Positions 41,701 to 48,873 of a stretch of DNA of 64,000 bases are shown piece by piece (the stretch's first letter is position 1; each line of letters opens with the position of its first letter). Source of the stretch: Hydra vulgaris (lineage: Eukaryota > Cnidaria > Hydrozoa > Anthoathecata > Hydridae); NCBI RefSeq assembly GCF_038396675.1, contig NC_088933.1, positions 13,065,001 through 13,129,000 on the forward strand, in the 5' to 3' direction. The translations under genes and the position numbers were made by a program. Below the pieces are notes generated by a model that saw only the letters and a program-made list of their open reading frames with translations, did no database searches and was not told where the DNA came from.

Positions 41701-42138
41701 CAGTTTAACAAAATCTCACTTGTATCTAACATTTTTCGAATAAAAGCAATTTTTATGCCTTTTTTTTTTTTTAATATCTCAGCTAACTTCTGAAAAAATA
41801 AGATTCTTTAGTACCTTAGTAAGCTGGATCCAATCTCCTGCATCATTAGAGTAATCTTCACCATGAACTGTTATTGAAAAGTTTTTAAAAGCCTCTTCAT
41901 GAACTGTTAACCTTCCAATTATTCGATTACTTTTTAAAGGGCTAGACCAAATATTAAAATGTACTGAGGCTTGGGCTTTATTTCCTGAGTTATACAGATC
42001 TGGATGGATAACATACTCAATGAATTGTGGTACAAAGCATAGTTCTTTTGGCAATGAATTGTTATTTTTTATTGACTCTACCGTTTTTAAAACACAACGG
42101 ATGCTTGCAAGCCGCTTTCTTGCTTTATTTGCACCCAT
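8489..42138 (-). CDS. HECTD3: HECTD3-type HECT E3 ubiquitin-protein ligase, complete, 21 coding exons
   Basis: Exons, 5' to 3': 42138-41815, 34757-34552, 34309-34087, 33747-33632, 33256-33140, 33022-32940, 31860-31761, 31279-31053, 30953-30844, 30642-30593, 30524-30460, 29978-29875, 29570-29451, 26140-26051, 25136-25056, 24852-24727, 21960-21831, 16005-15925, 15843-15765, 14073-14002, 8573-8489. Every junction is AG/GT and all phases join; the sum is 2589 nt (862 aa plus TAG). Residues about 1-175 match the HECTD3 N-terminal region, about 210-390 a DOC/APC10-like domain, and about 540-862 the HECT domain. The predicted thioester cysteine is C824 in [12 protein letters not shown]. Family knowledge: HECTD3 accepts ubiquitin from an E2 on this cysteine and passes it to substrate lysines in the cytoplasm; substrates here are unknown. 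Start chosen at the ATG before GANKARKRL. No broken exon was found. Confidence 0.93.
8574..9756. other. HECTD3 intron 20, non-coding part
   Basis: AT-rich, with a small hairpin at about 9221-9242 (AGGTTAAAACTTAACCT). No coding signal. Confidence 0.55.
9757..11360 (+). pseudogene. Broken repeat-family gene inside HECTD3 intron 20 (opposite strand)
   Basis: Successive fragments in one order: [13 protein letters not shown] with a RCIICQKDD Cys motif (9757-9850); [33 protein letters not shown] (10107-10350); [16 protein letters not shown] then a [13 protein letters not shown] type motif (about 10630-10725); a block to 11058; and [20 protein letters not shown] (about 11180-11300). Many stops and frame changes separate them. 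The GxDHAxxQENK...GGxxGLTxNP pattern and the CIICQ start belong to a protein family common in cnidarian repeats that I cannot name; probably a transposon-encoded or transposon-amplified gene. Confidence 0.6.
11361..12612. other. HECTD3 intron 20, unrecognised
   Basis: Contains an open stretch at 12044-12376 (+) with no recognised domain (includes [20 protein letters not shown]). It may be more repeat-family debris. Confidence 0.4.
12613..12675. repeat. Hairpin / short foldback
   Basis: Left arm TAAATTGGTGTGAAATTCTC and the matching reverse complement ending at 12675; about 30-bp arms. Confidence 0.85.
12676..13732. other. HECTD3 intron 20, AT-rich
   Basis: Short direct repeat ACTTTGGAATGTTAATT (13138 and 13169); otherwise nothing recognised. 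Confidence 0.5.
13733..13948 (+). repeat. SINE candidate, copy 1 (longest)
   Basis: Begins with a tRNA-like stretch (GAAGTTCCGAGTTTCATCCC resembles a Pol III B box). It continues through CTGGTAGTACCA, CAAGGTTTGTGTTT, GAGTTGAGAGAGG and TGTAGTGGCC..GGCCTT-like 3' sequence shared with copies at 31297-31466, 35024-35064 and 40994-41047. It lies 54 bp from the exon 20 donor. Confidence 0.7.
14002..14073 (-). CDS. HECTD3: HECTD3 exon 20, active-site cysteine
   Basis: Encodes [20 protein letters not shown] then NYS, with split codons at both ends. The cysteine (residue 824) is in the position of the ubiquitin-thioester cysteine of HECTD3 (LPES.TC...LFLP). A poly-T tract precedes the acceptor. Confidence 0.95.
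14074..15764. other. HECTD3 intron 19
   Basis: AT-rich. At 15450-15605 there are degenerate tandem copies of an about 30-40-bp unit (AACTGAATGATGTAAATAAATGG type). No coding signal. Confidence 0.55.
15765..15843 (-). CDS. HECTD3: HECTD3 exon 19, HECT C-lobe
   Basis: Encodes [17 protein letters not shown] followed by [23 protein letters not shown] is a near-invariant HECTD3 C-lobe motif. Confidence 0.96.
15925..16005 (-). CDS. HECTD3: HECTD3 exon 18, HECT C-lobe
   Basis: Encodes [20 protein letters not shown] and onward to AIENFTN. Acceptor AATTTAG, donor [21 protein letters not shown] is completed by the next exon. Confidence 0.94.
16905..18010 (+). repeat. Left arm of a large inverted repeat (repeat-family remnant)
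   Basis: 16905-16998 matches the reverse complement of about 20256-20352, and 17780-18010 matches the reverse complement of about 18885-19115. Shared landmarks include TAGACTTTTGAC/AAAGTCTACC, TCTCGGTATGCATT and TCTGTTGCAACAAAAAAT. Divergence is moderate, so the pair is old. Confidence 0.75.
17032..17061. repeat. (TA)n microsatellite
   Basis: Short TA dinucleotide run in HECTD3 intron 17. Confidence 0.9.
18885..21098 (-). pseudogene. Right arm of the inverted pair; broken repeat-family gene
   Basis: Minus-strand fragments in order: [19 protein letters not shown] with [20 protein letters not shown] (21098-20853); a block with [20 protein letters not shown] (about 20350-20260); and [20 protein letters not shown] followed by [14 protein letters not shown] (about 19480-19350). 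Several stops intervene. The order and motifs resemble a high-copy cnidarian repeat protein also represented at 46.1-46.8 kb; no name given. Confidence 0.5.
19506..19576. repeat. Near-perfect hairpin, 32-bp arms
   Basis: Arms 19506-19537 and 19545-19576 around GACTGGGG; arm core CAACTAAAGCCAAATCATTG. Confidence 0.9.
21831..21960 (-). CDS. HECTD3: HECTD3 exon 17, HECT domain
   Basis: 43 codons plus one base: [20 protein letters not shown], then [34 protein letters not shown] matches HECTD3 closely. Confidence 0.96.
21961..23034. other. HECTD3 intron 16, non-transposon part
   Basis: AT-rich. It includes two copies of CCATGGTATCATGTG-like sequence near 22431-22465 and three diverged copies of a CCTGCCATCCCTGATCATC-type unit at 22060-22110. 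No coding signal. Confidence 0.5.
23035..24689 (-). mobile_element. Tc1-like DNA transposon, nearly intact (1655 bp)
   Basis: Ends are AAGTTATGAACAAAATAATA (23035) and, on the other strand, CAGTTGTGGACAAAATAATA (from 24689). TA dinucleotides flank both ends (23033-23034 and 24690-24691), the Tc1/mariner target duplication. A related internal motif GGACATAATAATAGTAGTA at about 23226 suggests an IR/DR-type end. It encodes a DD34E transposase on the minus strand. Inserted in HECTD3 intron 16. Confidence 0.9.
23329..24324 (-). pseudogene. Tc1-family DD34E transposase with one premature stop
   Basis: Open from [15 protein letters not shown] (24324) to RCQNLIN, where a TAA (23386-23388) interrupts it. 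The same frame continues [18 protein letters not shown] to a second TAA at 23329. Order: N-terminal paired-like HTH region (residues about 1-120), then the DDE domain with WSDES (first Asp), QDNDPKHTS (second Asp) and LNPIENLW (Glu), with 34 residues between the last two. It cuts and pastes its own element at TA sites. The late stop may leave a product shortened by 18 residues; activity unknown. Confidence 0.93.
24727..24852 (-). CDS. HECTD3: HECTD3 exon 16, HECT domain
   Basis: 42 codons in phase 0: [20 protein letters not shown], then [28 protein letters not shown] is a HECT signature. The donor is 36 bp from the end of a Tc1 transposon. Confidence 0.95.
25056..25136 (-). CDS. HECTD3: HECTD3 exon 15, HECT N-lobe
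   Basis: 27 codons in phase 0, ending [16 protein letters not shown] before GTTATA. It joins exon 16 as [15 protein letters not shown], the HECT pattern before the PGG loop. Confidence 0.9.
25242..25619. mobile_element. MITE candidate with about 21-bp terminal inverted repeats
   Basis: AGGGATACGGAGTCCCAAAA at 25243-25262 is repeated inverted at 25596-25615. ACAAG occurs just outside both ends (25237-25241 and 25620-25624), a possible 5-bp target duplication. It lies between HECTD3 exons 14 and 15, 106 bp from the exon 15 acceptor. Confidence 0.7.
26051..26140 (-). CDS. HECTD3: HECTD3 exon 14, HECT N-lobe
   Basis: Exactly 30 codons in phase 0: [20 protein letters not shown], then [10 protein letters not shown]. 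It matches the L.LP.FVWK.L segment of the HECT N-lobe. The 3.3-kb intron before it carries a LINE and a Tc1 remnant. Confidence 0.93.
26310..26402. repeat. Two tandem copies of a 45-46-bp unit
   Basis: TTTTATTTTTATTAAATTTA followed by GGGG(T/G)TTTTGAAAC, repeated head-to-tail. Confidence 0.8.
26489..27224 (-). pseudogene. Decayed Tc1/mariner transposase
   Basis: Starts [20 protein letters not shown] with [11 protein letters not shown] (HTH). Many stops and frameshifts follow; near the end [14 protein letters not shown] is readable, then [20 protein letters not shown] and VVSVPKLRL before the stop. This is a different subfamily from the 23-24.7 kb element and much older. Confidence 0.82.
28140..28870 (+). 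pseudogene. LINE reverse transcriptase remnant
   Basis: Readable pieces: [20 protein letters not shown] then HKLAIYGIS (RT finger/palm), [26 protein letters not shown] and [11 protein letters not shown]. These occur in the order found in CR1/RTE-like non-LTR reverse transcriptases. Frames shift repeatedly. Confidence 0.82.
28410..28492. repeat. Minisatellite inside the LINE remnant
   Basis: Imperfect tandem copies of an 18-21-bp unit, CTTGCTGGCTACT(G/T)CTGGT, interrupt the RT frame. Confidence 0.8.
28985..29098. repeat. (ATGT)n microsatellite
   Basis: About 27 tetranucleotide copies; all reading frames over it are artefacts. Confidence 0.97.
29214..29395. repeat. Compound (CA)n-(TA)n microsatellite
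   Basis: CA array 29214-29291 running into TA array 29292-29395, 55 bp from the HECTD3 exon 13 donor. Confidence 0.97.
29451..29570 (-). CDS. HECTD3: HECTD3 exon 13, HECT N-lobe
   Basis: Encodes [18 protein letters not shown] and then [31 protein letters not shown] is a diagnostic HECTD3 motif. It starts in phase 0 at TTTGCAAC, after ATTAAG. Confidence 0.94.
29627..29850. repeat. (ATC)n trinucleotide array in HECTD3 intron 12
   Basis: About 75 ATC units with scattered TTATC interruptions fill most of a 304-bp intron. Poly-Met and poly-Ile frames here are artefacts. Confidence 0.97.
29875..29978 (-). CDS. HECTD3: HECTD3 exon 12, HECT N-lobe
   Basis: Encodes [18 protein letters not shown] and continues to [10 protein letters not shown]. 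The intron after it (29874-29571) is only 304 bp and is mostly an (ATC)n tract. Confidence 0.94.
30460..30524 (-). CDS. HECTD3: HECTD3 exon 11, HECT entry
   Basis: Encodes [20 protein letters not shown] plus Q and a split G. This is the characteristic pre-HECT sequence of HECTD3. Confidence 0.93.
30593..30642 (-). CDS. HECTD3: HECTD3 exon 10
   Basis: A 50-nt exon encoding [16 protein letters not shown] plus two bases. Donor GTATTT; joins exon 11 at [11 protein letters not shown]. Confidence 0.9.
30844..30953 (-). CDS. HECTD3: HECTD3 exon 9
   Basis: Encodes [18 protein letters not shown] through KSSIFNQ. The INRHLA motif matches the INRRLA motif of vertebrate HECTD3. Confidence 0.9.
31053..31279 (-). 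CDS. HECTD3: HECTD3 exon 8, linker
   Basis: Encodes residues about 390-465, from YPKLQSIEV to RETEG. It includes [20 protein letters not shown], an alpha-helical segment between the DOC and HECT domains that is also present in HECTD3. A SINE copy begins about 20 bp upstream of the acceptor. Confidence 0.91.
31297..31466 (+). repeat. SINE candidate, copy 2
   Basis: Shares CCCTGGTAGTACCACG, AAGGTTTGTGTTTT, AGAGTTGAGAGAGG and TGTAGTGGCC with copy 1. It sits in HECTD3 intron 7, ending about 20 bp from the exon 8 acceptor. Confidence 0.75.
31761..31860 (-). CDS. HECTD3: HECTD3 exon 7, end of DOC domain
   Basis: Encodes [20 protein letters not shown] and onward to FEKDLVR. It begins and ends in split codons that join exon 6 (D) and exon 8 (R-YPKL). 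Confidence 0.91.
32759..32851. repeat. Two adjacent perfect palindromes
   Basis: 32759-32802 is a 44-bp palindrome with no loop (arm GACTGGTTTTGCATCTAATC..). 32814-32851 is a second one with an AC loop (arm TTGTTTACAAGATAATCT). Both lie in HECTD3 intron 6. Confidence 0.93.
32940..33022 (-). CDS. HECTD3: HECTD3 exon 6, DOC domain
   Basis: Encodes [20 protein letters not shown] and continues to IRIKECK. It has clean TTAG acceptor and GTAAAT donor sites. The segment matches the DOC-domain strand ending in the HECTD3 motif IRI.EC.DDGID. Confidence 0.9.
33140..33256 (-). CDS. HECTD3: HECTD3 exon 5, DOC domain
   Basis: Contains [17 protein letters not shown], the DOC-domain core. The donor is placed after GATGG because only that choice keeps phase with exon 6 (..RID-G-CQNGD). 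Confidence 0.92.
33491..33529. repeat. Short hairpin
   Basis: AACCATAGTAAGGAAG and its exact reverse complement around a 7-nt loop, in HECTD3 intron 4. Confidence 0.9.
33632..33747 (-). CDS. HECTD3: HECTD3 exon 4, DOC domain
   Basis: Encodes residues 252-289. It contains [18 protein letters not shown], the typical start of a DOC/APC10 fold. It begins in phase 0 and leaves two bases for the next exon. Confidence 0.92.
34087..34309 (-). CDS. HECTD3: HECTD3 exon 3
   Basis: Encodes residues 177-251. It contains [17 protein letters not shown] and YVESITVSS, which match the segment just before the DOC domain in HECTD3. Acceptor ACAAAAG, donor GTATGA. Confidence 0.9.
34552..34757 (-). CDS. HECTD3: HECTD3 exon 2
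   Basis: Encodes residues 109-176 plus two bases. It opens ESIATLKDV after TTTTAG and ends at KVLY-AG before GTATTC. The middle is lysine-rich and poorly conserved. Confidence 0.85.
35024..35064 (-). repeat. SINE candidate, copy 3 (3' fragment)
   Basis: Reverse complement reads ACTGTAGTGGCCTTCATGGC then CTTGGGGAGA, matching the 3' ends of copies 1 and 2. Confidence 0.65.
35838..35883. repeat. Perfect hairpin, 21-bp arms
   Basis: GCGCCCAGAGTCAAAATGAC and its reverse complement around a TTTT loop. Confidence 0.93.
36130..36305. repeat. Degenerate tandem repeat
   Basis: Copies of TTGTATTTATTGTTTACTGT and shorter TTATTGTATTTT units. Confidence 0.85.
37029..37097 (+). other. tRNA-like sequence (SINE head or pseudo-tRNA)
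   Basis: TTTAGCTTAATTGGACAAGG resembles a D-arm/A box, and GTGGTTTGAAACCAC a T-arm. It does not fold into a clean acceptor stem by eye, so it is not called a functional tRNA. Confidence 0.45.
37629..37700 (-). other. tRNA-like sequence, inverted relative to 37029-37097
   Basis: On the minus strand, GGAATGTCCGTGGTTCGAAT carries a canonical GGTTCGAATC B box. Similarity to 37029-37097 (GGAATGTCxGTGGTTxGAAxC..ACCTC) suggests the same family. An inner inverted repeat (CTATGTTATTGGTGAAC / CAACAACATAG) lies between them. Confidence 0.45.
38120..40330 (+). pseudogene. Ty3/Gypsy-type LTR retrotransposon pol remnant (RT, RNase H, integrase)
   Basis: In order: RT with [19 protein letters not shown] (about 38240) and the catalytic YLDDLIIGG (38431-38457); a segment [15 protein letters not shown]; RNase H with [17 protein letters not shown] (38872-) ; integrase zinc region with [17 protein letters not shown] (39250-39310); and integrase core with [16 protein letters not shown], where the usual Asp is Asn (N in HTNHE), and [14 protein letters not shown]. 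Ten or more stops and frameshifts. LTRs not found. It lies in HECTD3 intron 1 on the opposite strand. Confidence 0.9.
39868..39969 (+). repeat. 51-bp in-frame tandem duplication in the Gypsy integrase tail
   Basis: Two copies beginning CTATCTTTAGTAAGAGGACT (39868 and 39919), each encoding [16 protein letters not shown]-like sequence. Confidence 0.92.
40994..41047 (+). repeat. SINE candidate, copy 4 (3' fragment)
   Basis: GAAGTGGCATCCTCAACTGC then AGTGGCTTTCTCAACCTTGG, matching the 3' portion of copies 1 and 2. Confidence 0.65.
41815..42138 (-). CDS. HECTD3: HECTD3 exon 1 (start codon)
   Basis: Encodes residues 1-108, beginning [10 protein letters not shown] and ending WIQLTK before a GTACTA donor. 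The LPKELCFVP and DWIQLTK segments line up with the N-terminal region of vertebrate HECTD3. It is separated from exon 2 by a 7-kb intron carrying a Gypsy remnant. Confidence 0.88.
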
Positions 42139-42769
42139 AGAATTTAAATTTAGTGAGTATCATAATCTGCACAATAATTTAACTCGTTTAGATACCACTT
42201 TTTTATTGTTGATGCAATTTTTCTGTAATTTACGCACCAATATTGTTTTTAAAACTTGATATGATAAGTTGGATTTGTTTTTATTGTCCGGTCAAAATAA
42301 ATTATTAATTTTTACCCGTATTATCGAAATATACCGATATGTGTCGAGTAAGGGTGTCTCAAAAAAATTTATTTTTAAAATTTTATGTGCAGAAAAGTGA
42401 AATCGTTTCCATTATGTATAAGGATCTTTTAGTAAAAATTTCAGCTTTCTAAGTCAATTCAAAATAAAAAAGGTGTTTTTAAGTAATCTCTATATAATAA
42501 AACTTTTTAATTTCAGAAATCGAAAAGTTCTATTTTAATGATTTCTCATTAAAAAAAAAGTCTTATTTTGAGGTGTTAAGAAAAGGAGTTAATTTTTATG
42601 TGCTTCAGCAACTAATGCAAGAGTTTCAACCAAAGAAAAAGCGTTTAATTGAAAATATAAATAAATATATAACAGTTATTAGGATTTTCAAGGTGCTCCT
42701 AGAAGTCTTTACGGTTTTATCACAGAAGAGCATTTAACTAAAAAGTTCACGCCTCCTTTCTTACCGATG
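42139..42769. promoter_or_regulatory. HECTD3 5' flank (promoter not resolved)
   Basis: 630 bp between the HECTD3 ATG and a Transib-end fragment. No TATA box or initiator could be assigned in this AT-rich sequence. About 42660-42720 is repeated inverted at about 45530-45590 (AGGTGCTCC..AGAAGTC..TACGG). Confidence 0.35.
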
Positions 42770-43155
<386 letters not shown>

Positions 43156-43216
43156 AATTATGTCGGTGTGTTCTACAAATAGAGTGCTCAATGTTCTTAA
43201 AGAATAGAGCAATATT

Positions 43217-43641
<425 letters not shown>

Positions 43642-43654
43642 TTAGTAAAATATT

Positions 43655-44301
<647 letters not shown>

Positions 44302-44325
<24 letters not shown>

Positions 44326-46006
44326 AATTGACTAAAAGTCGAGTAGTCAAAAGCCGAAATGAGTCGACTAAGAAAAAACAAATAGTCAATTTAATCGACT
44401 ATAGGCTTCCCACTAATCGACTAAAAGTCAATTTAGTCGAATGAAAATCTTAAAATTCTTTTATCTTTTCATTCAATTTAACTTTCCAATTTTTTATTTT
44501 TGCTTGTTCGTTTAAAAACAAAAGCATGTACTATTATGACTAGAGATGTTACGGATAATGGTTTTGCCAAAAACCAAATATTTGGTTGCCTAATATTCAG
44601 TGACACTTTTCTATTTTGATGGTTCCGACCTGGTTCATTGAAGTGTATATTGTGAGTATATTGGAAAAAGAAGTTAAGTTATTTTCCAGTATACCCATAA
44701 AATTGGCAGTTTCGACTTAACGTCTTTACAACACTCTACAAACTGGCAAAATACAAAAGACGTTTTAAATGTGCTTTCAAAACCAGAGAAAAGCTTTTTT
44801 CTGGTTATAAAATTAATTAATTTATGACTTGGCTGTGTAACAGCACACATTATTTGTTGCCTGTTACATCAATTTTTTTAGATATAGTTATGTATAGACG
44901 TATCATACTCTTCAAAACACTCAAAATTATTACAAAAATAATCAGGCATTTGTATTTCAGAGGTAATTTTAGAAGTTAATATAGATGAATCTTTACTATA
45001 ACCTGAACTTTAAACTTCGTATAACTTTAATGGCAATGTTAATTATACGGTTGCAATAAAACAATGACAAAAATCCTTCTCAGTGAAAGGGTGCTTGATA
45101 CCGATGAACCATTACCAGTAATTAGTAGCACCGATGATGATTCAGCTCTACTTCGTAAGAAAAAGAAATCTAAGTGAAAACGATCAAACTAATCTTTTGA
45201 AAAAAATGCAAACATATAAAGATGTGAGAAAGTATAAATTAAATTGCAAATGATAGGTAGCAAACCCTTACAAGTGTTGGTCAGAAAACGCAAAACACTT
45301 CCTAACAGAACTTGCTTAAAAAATTTTATTGTTTGCCAGTGGCAGTGTACATATGAAATGGCTATTTTAGGAAGTATGACATCTCTAATAATAACCATCG
45401 CTTATTTTTTGTTTAAGCTTATAAAGTTTTAACTAATTAATAGGATATTAGCATTATTTAAGCTTTTTCCGGTGCTTTATATACAGAGGACCGGAAAGTA
45501 CTCATAGAGCTTAAAGAGCTTACGGTTTTATTATAATAAAACCGTAAGGACTTCTGGGAGCACCTTAATAACTACACAAAAATCAAGGAAAACAATTATA
45601 CCTAATTAAACAATCGATTATGTATTTCATTGCATTTTTTTGTTTTGTTTACTCAATGCATGGCCAATTCAAGCTGGCTCGGGGTCCGGGGGCAAAATTT
45701 AGTTGTGAAGCTCCAAAATCTAAATTTTTTCAATACAATCACATTGTAAATATAATTGTAAAGACTTGGGTATATAGCAAGTATTTAAGACAGTCCCTAA
45801 ATAGTTAGACCGTTCTCATATTGTTTTGATCCATTAACATTTAAATGATATGATGTTTAAGAATAGAAAGCAAAAATAAATTACTTTATTATTTTTATGA
45901 CAATTTATTTCAAAAAAATAAATTATTCCCATATTTCGACTTAATCGACTTTTAGTTAACTTAGTTGATTTTTAAAATGTATTAGTTAATTACTCGAATA
46001 ACACTA
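44302..46006 (+). mobile_element. hAT-like non-autonomous element with 8-bp target duplication
   Basis: Left end TAGTGTTGTC at 44302 and right end AATAACACTA ending 46006 are both flanked by AGAAAAAT (44294-44301 and 46007-46014). Subterminal GTCGACTAA / CTAAAAGTCGA motifs occur at both ends, as in hAT elements. No transposase domain was found inside; short frames at 45064-45178 (MTKILLSERVLDTDEPLPVI..) and 45620-45808 are unrecognised, and a 14-bp-arm hairpin lies at 45518-45549. Orientation is arbitrary. Confidence 0.85.
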
Positions 46007-46119
46007 AGAAAAATGCTATTAAACCAAAAGAAAAACTAAGGACCATGAAAGTAAAAGTGCGGGCACAAGAGGAAAATAATAGGAACTAGGACAAAATGAA
46101 TAAGAGGTGGAAGAACTAA

Positions 46120-47530
46120 AAGATAGAGAGTTTGATATTTTCTTGCACACAGTCAGTGACAGCCTGCCTGAATCTGATAACACTTTTATGCCTTCTTTAA
46201 AGACCAGGAAGATTTTAGGGGAAGTACAAGTTAGTCTTCAGTTGGGTATGGATGAACTCCTACGCAGCTAGATTCCTATTATGAGCACATATAGTGTTGG
46301 TGTCTGAACCAGGACCAGTTTTTTGATTTCTTTTTATAAAGCTGGTGGTATTAGCCTTGAGGAACTGAAGATCTCAAGATTAACTCTGAGGAGGAATACA
46401 CACTCTGTAGTCAGAAACCCAGATCATTCAAGAGCAAAACATAACTAGTGATTCAATTTGACACTAAGGTTATAAGCCACTAGACTAGTAAAGAAGAAAT
46501 TTCTACAACTCACTAAAGGATTGCTATAATTTTTTCTTCATTTGAAGCTGACCCTTTAAATTTGTTGCTTGATATTTTAAAAATTGAAACCACCAAAGTG
46601 ACCAGGCCATTACCATTCTAATTGTCTTCGAATACTATGAGTTGTCAGATCAGATTATTGGAGTGTGTGCTGACAACTCAGCCAGCAACTCAGATAAAAA
46701 TAATAGAGTTATAAAGAATATTGTTAATCATGCTTTAGAAAGACCTATTTTCTGGCTGATGTACAGACACCACATATAAGAGAGACATGTATCTCATGCC
46801 AGCAACCCTGTTTTAGACCAAACAAAAAAGTACAAACACACAACTTTATGTTTCACCTGAGCAGCTGTGGCCACAAATAAACCGAGAAGTAATAAAATTG
46901 AAAGAAAAGTTAAATTTTAATGGTCACAAGAGGCTTTTAGGAAAGATGCTATTTTACACGATCTTTCAGTAAAAACCAAAAAACTCTGTAACACAGCACC
47001 GCAGAAGCACTTTCTAGAGAGAAAATTACAAGTATCTTTGTCAGCTACAAACTTATTTTCTGGGTGCAACTATTCTTAATTTTGTTTTCAAGAAGTAAGG
47101 AGCTTACCATAAGGTAAAGTTTATGAGTTACTACCTTATTTAGCTGGTAATGTACCTTACATGTACATTACCTGCTGGTAATGCACATACCACAGAACTA
47201 TCACCCGATTTATTCGGTAACAGTAGTGCCTGAAACTCTCAAGAGAATAAATACTGCTACAAATTACATTGTACTTTTTCACGGACTATTTTTTCCGAAG
47301 ATTTCTATGGCAACTCAGAGCTTTTTCTAATAACCTGAGAGGTCAAAGTCTACGCAGACTGAATTTTCTCACCAAAAGCTTTTTACGCCAAAGTTGGAGC
47401 ATTAGATGCTCCAACTTCTTATTGTGTCTCTTGCAGACAGATTCGGATGCTGATGTTAAAAACAACATCTTCAAAATTTTTTTGAGGATGCTGTATTGCC
47501 GATCCAGAAAAGGAAGCCTTGGCAATTGAA
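46120..47530 (+). pseudogene. Broken repeat-family gene, possibly a hAT-like transposase relative
   Basis: Fragments HTVSDSLPESDNTFMPSLKT (46146-) and SDQIIGVCADNSASNSDKNN with ERPIFWLMYRHHI (about 46648-46780), followed by weaker blocks such as MYFFTDYFFRRFLWQLRAF (47269-). The CADxxASN..G/N...W...RHH pattern has the look of an RNase-H-like DDE segment and is common in cnidarian repeats. Many stops. A hairpin AAGTTGGAGCATTAGATGCTCCAACTT-like unit sits at about 47393-47419. Confidence 0.5.
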
Positions 47531-48292
47531 AAACCTTTAACCAAGACAGCCATTATTCCATTGTCAACTTTTTTGACTTTGTAACTAAGCAGGGTTATCT
47601 TCTTTTCTTCTTCTTGAAATTACTAAGAAAAAGCTTTTGTTATAGAGAAAAAAAAGCATAGCAGCTAGCATGAGTGAGAAATCCCCTGAGGTTAATTGTC
47701 AAGTATTCTTTTTGAGCAAAACAGCTTGCAGTCCTAAATGATTGAGCTGCAAGCCACAGCAAATTGTACCCTAACTTTATTGAAAAAACATGACGAGGAA
47801 AAACTTTTGGACATTATTCTTTAGCTATTATTACAATAATGTATTGGTAAAATTGTTTAGAGTATTTTTTCTATACCATAATATTATAAGAACAAAACAT
47901 TAATTACCAAGAACATTAATAATCATATCTTTCCTCTTTCAATTAATTTTTGTTTTCTAGGTTGTCGGGAAAAACAAACAACAAATATCCAAGAAAGTCA
48001 CTAAGAAGTATCTGCAGAGTAAGAGTATCTGCAGATATCTAAAAACTATCTGCAGAGCATCTAAAAAGTAAAATAGTTTTTAAAACTTTTCTTGTTGCTT
48101 TTTAGCCAAAGTAGAACAGAAATGTCAATTTCGAACATTTTCTATAATAATATTTCCACCTAAAATATCATTCTTATTCTATATGATATAATCAATGAAA
48201 TCTTAATCAGTGTTTTGTAAATGTTTTATATTCCCAGATATCTGGATGCTGACCTTAAAAATTGAGAAAACCAAAACATGCTATTATATAGG
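47531..48292. other. AT-rich intergenic sequence
   Basis: Contains a short tandem TATCTGCAGA-type repeat (48008-48056). Otherwise nothing recognised. Confidence 0.5.
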
Positions 48293-48297
48293 GACTG
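48293..48297 (+). repeat. Target-site duplication GACTG, left copy
   Basis: Directly abuts the CACAGTG terminus at 48298; identical to 54221-54225. Confidence 0.85.
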
Positions 48298-48337
48298 CAC
48301 AGTGGGTCGGATATTAGACATATGGTGGACAAAATTT
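48298..48337 (+). other. Left Transib terminus (long-spacer form)
   Basis: Heptamer CACAGTG 48298-48304, 24-nt gap, then ACAAAATTT (48329-48337), which matches the V(D)J nonamer ACAAAAACC at 6 of 9 positions. TGGTGGACAAAA occupies 48323-48334. Confidence 0.75.
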
Positions 48338-48659
48338 TTTTGACCTTTTTTTTTACTAAAACCCAAGCAATCACTTTCTAATTAAGATATATTTTTTTTT
48401 TTTATAAATTTGAAATTTTTAAAACTTGAAAAACGAGGATTTGTAATTTTTAATTTCAACTCTTTTAACTTTTTAAAATCGTGGAACTGAATAACACACT
48501 CTTCTAAGTTTATACTAGTGTCAATAATATCACGGCAACTAGGCGTCATTACCCCTCATCAGGTGCAATTAACTTTAAAAGCAAAAATAATCGAGTAAAT
48601 TATAAATATAAAAATGCGCACTTAAAAAAAATATGAAAATTTATCACTAGATTAGGTAT

Positions 48660-48742
48660 TCTATTATCAAACTATCATATGTCCACGACACTTGATAGTT
48701 TGATAATAGTTCAGTAGACTTTATTATTATAAAGTCCACTGA
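48660..48742. repeat. Two adjacent hairpins
   Basis: CTATTATCAAACTATCA and its inverse (48660-48708), then TCAGTAGACTTTATTA and its inverse (48711-48742). Confidence 0.85.
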
Positions 48743-48873
48743 ATTCTAATAGCACTATGTAAATAGAAAACAAGCACTCTTTATAGGCTACGTTCACTGT
48801 TTTCATTTTGACTTTTTTAACACTATGTTCTGTTGCGCCATCAAATCCAGCATTGTATCTAAACGTCAATTTA

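Larger units (their letters stand above)
34758..41814. other. HECTD3 intron 1 (7 kb)
   Basis: Contains two SINE fragments, a hairpin at 35838-35883, a TATTGTATTTTTATTG-type tandem tract, an inverted pair of tRNA-like sequences (37.0-37.7 kb) and a Gypsy pol remnant. Nothing recognised at 36331-37028 or 40331-40993 beyond AT-rich sequence. Confidence 0.7.
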
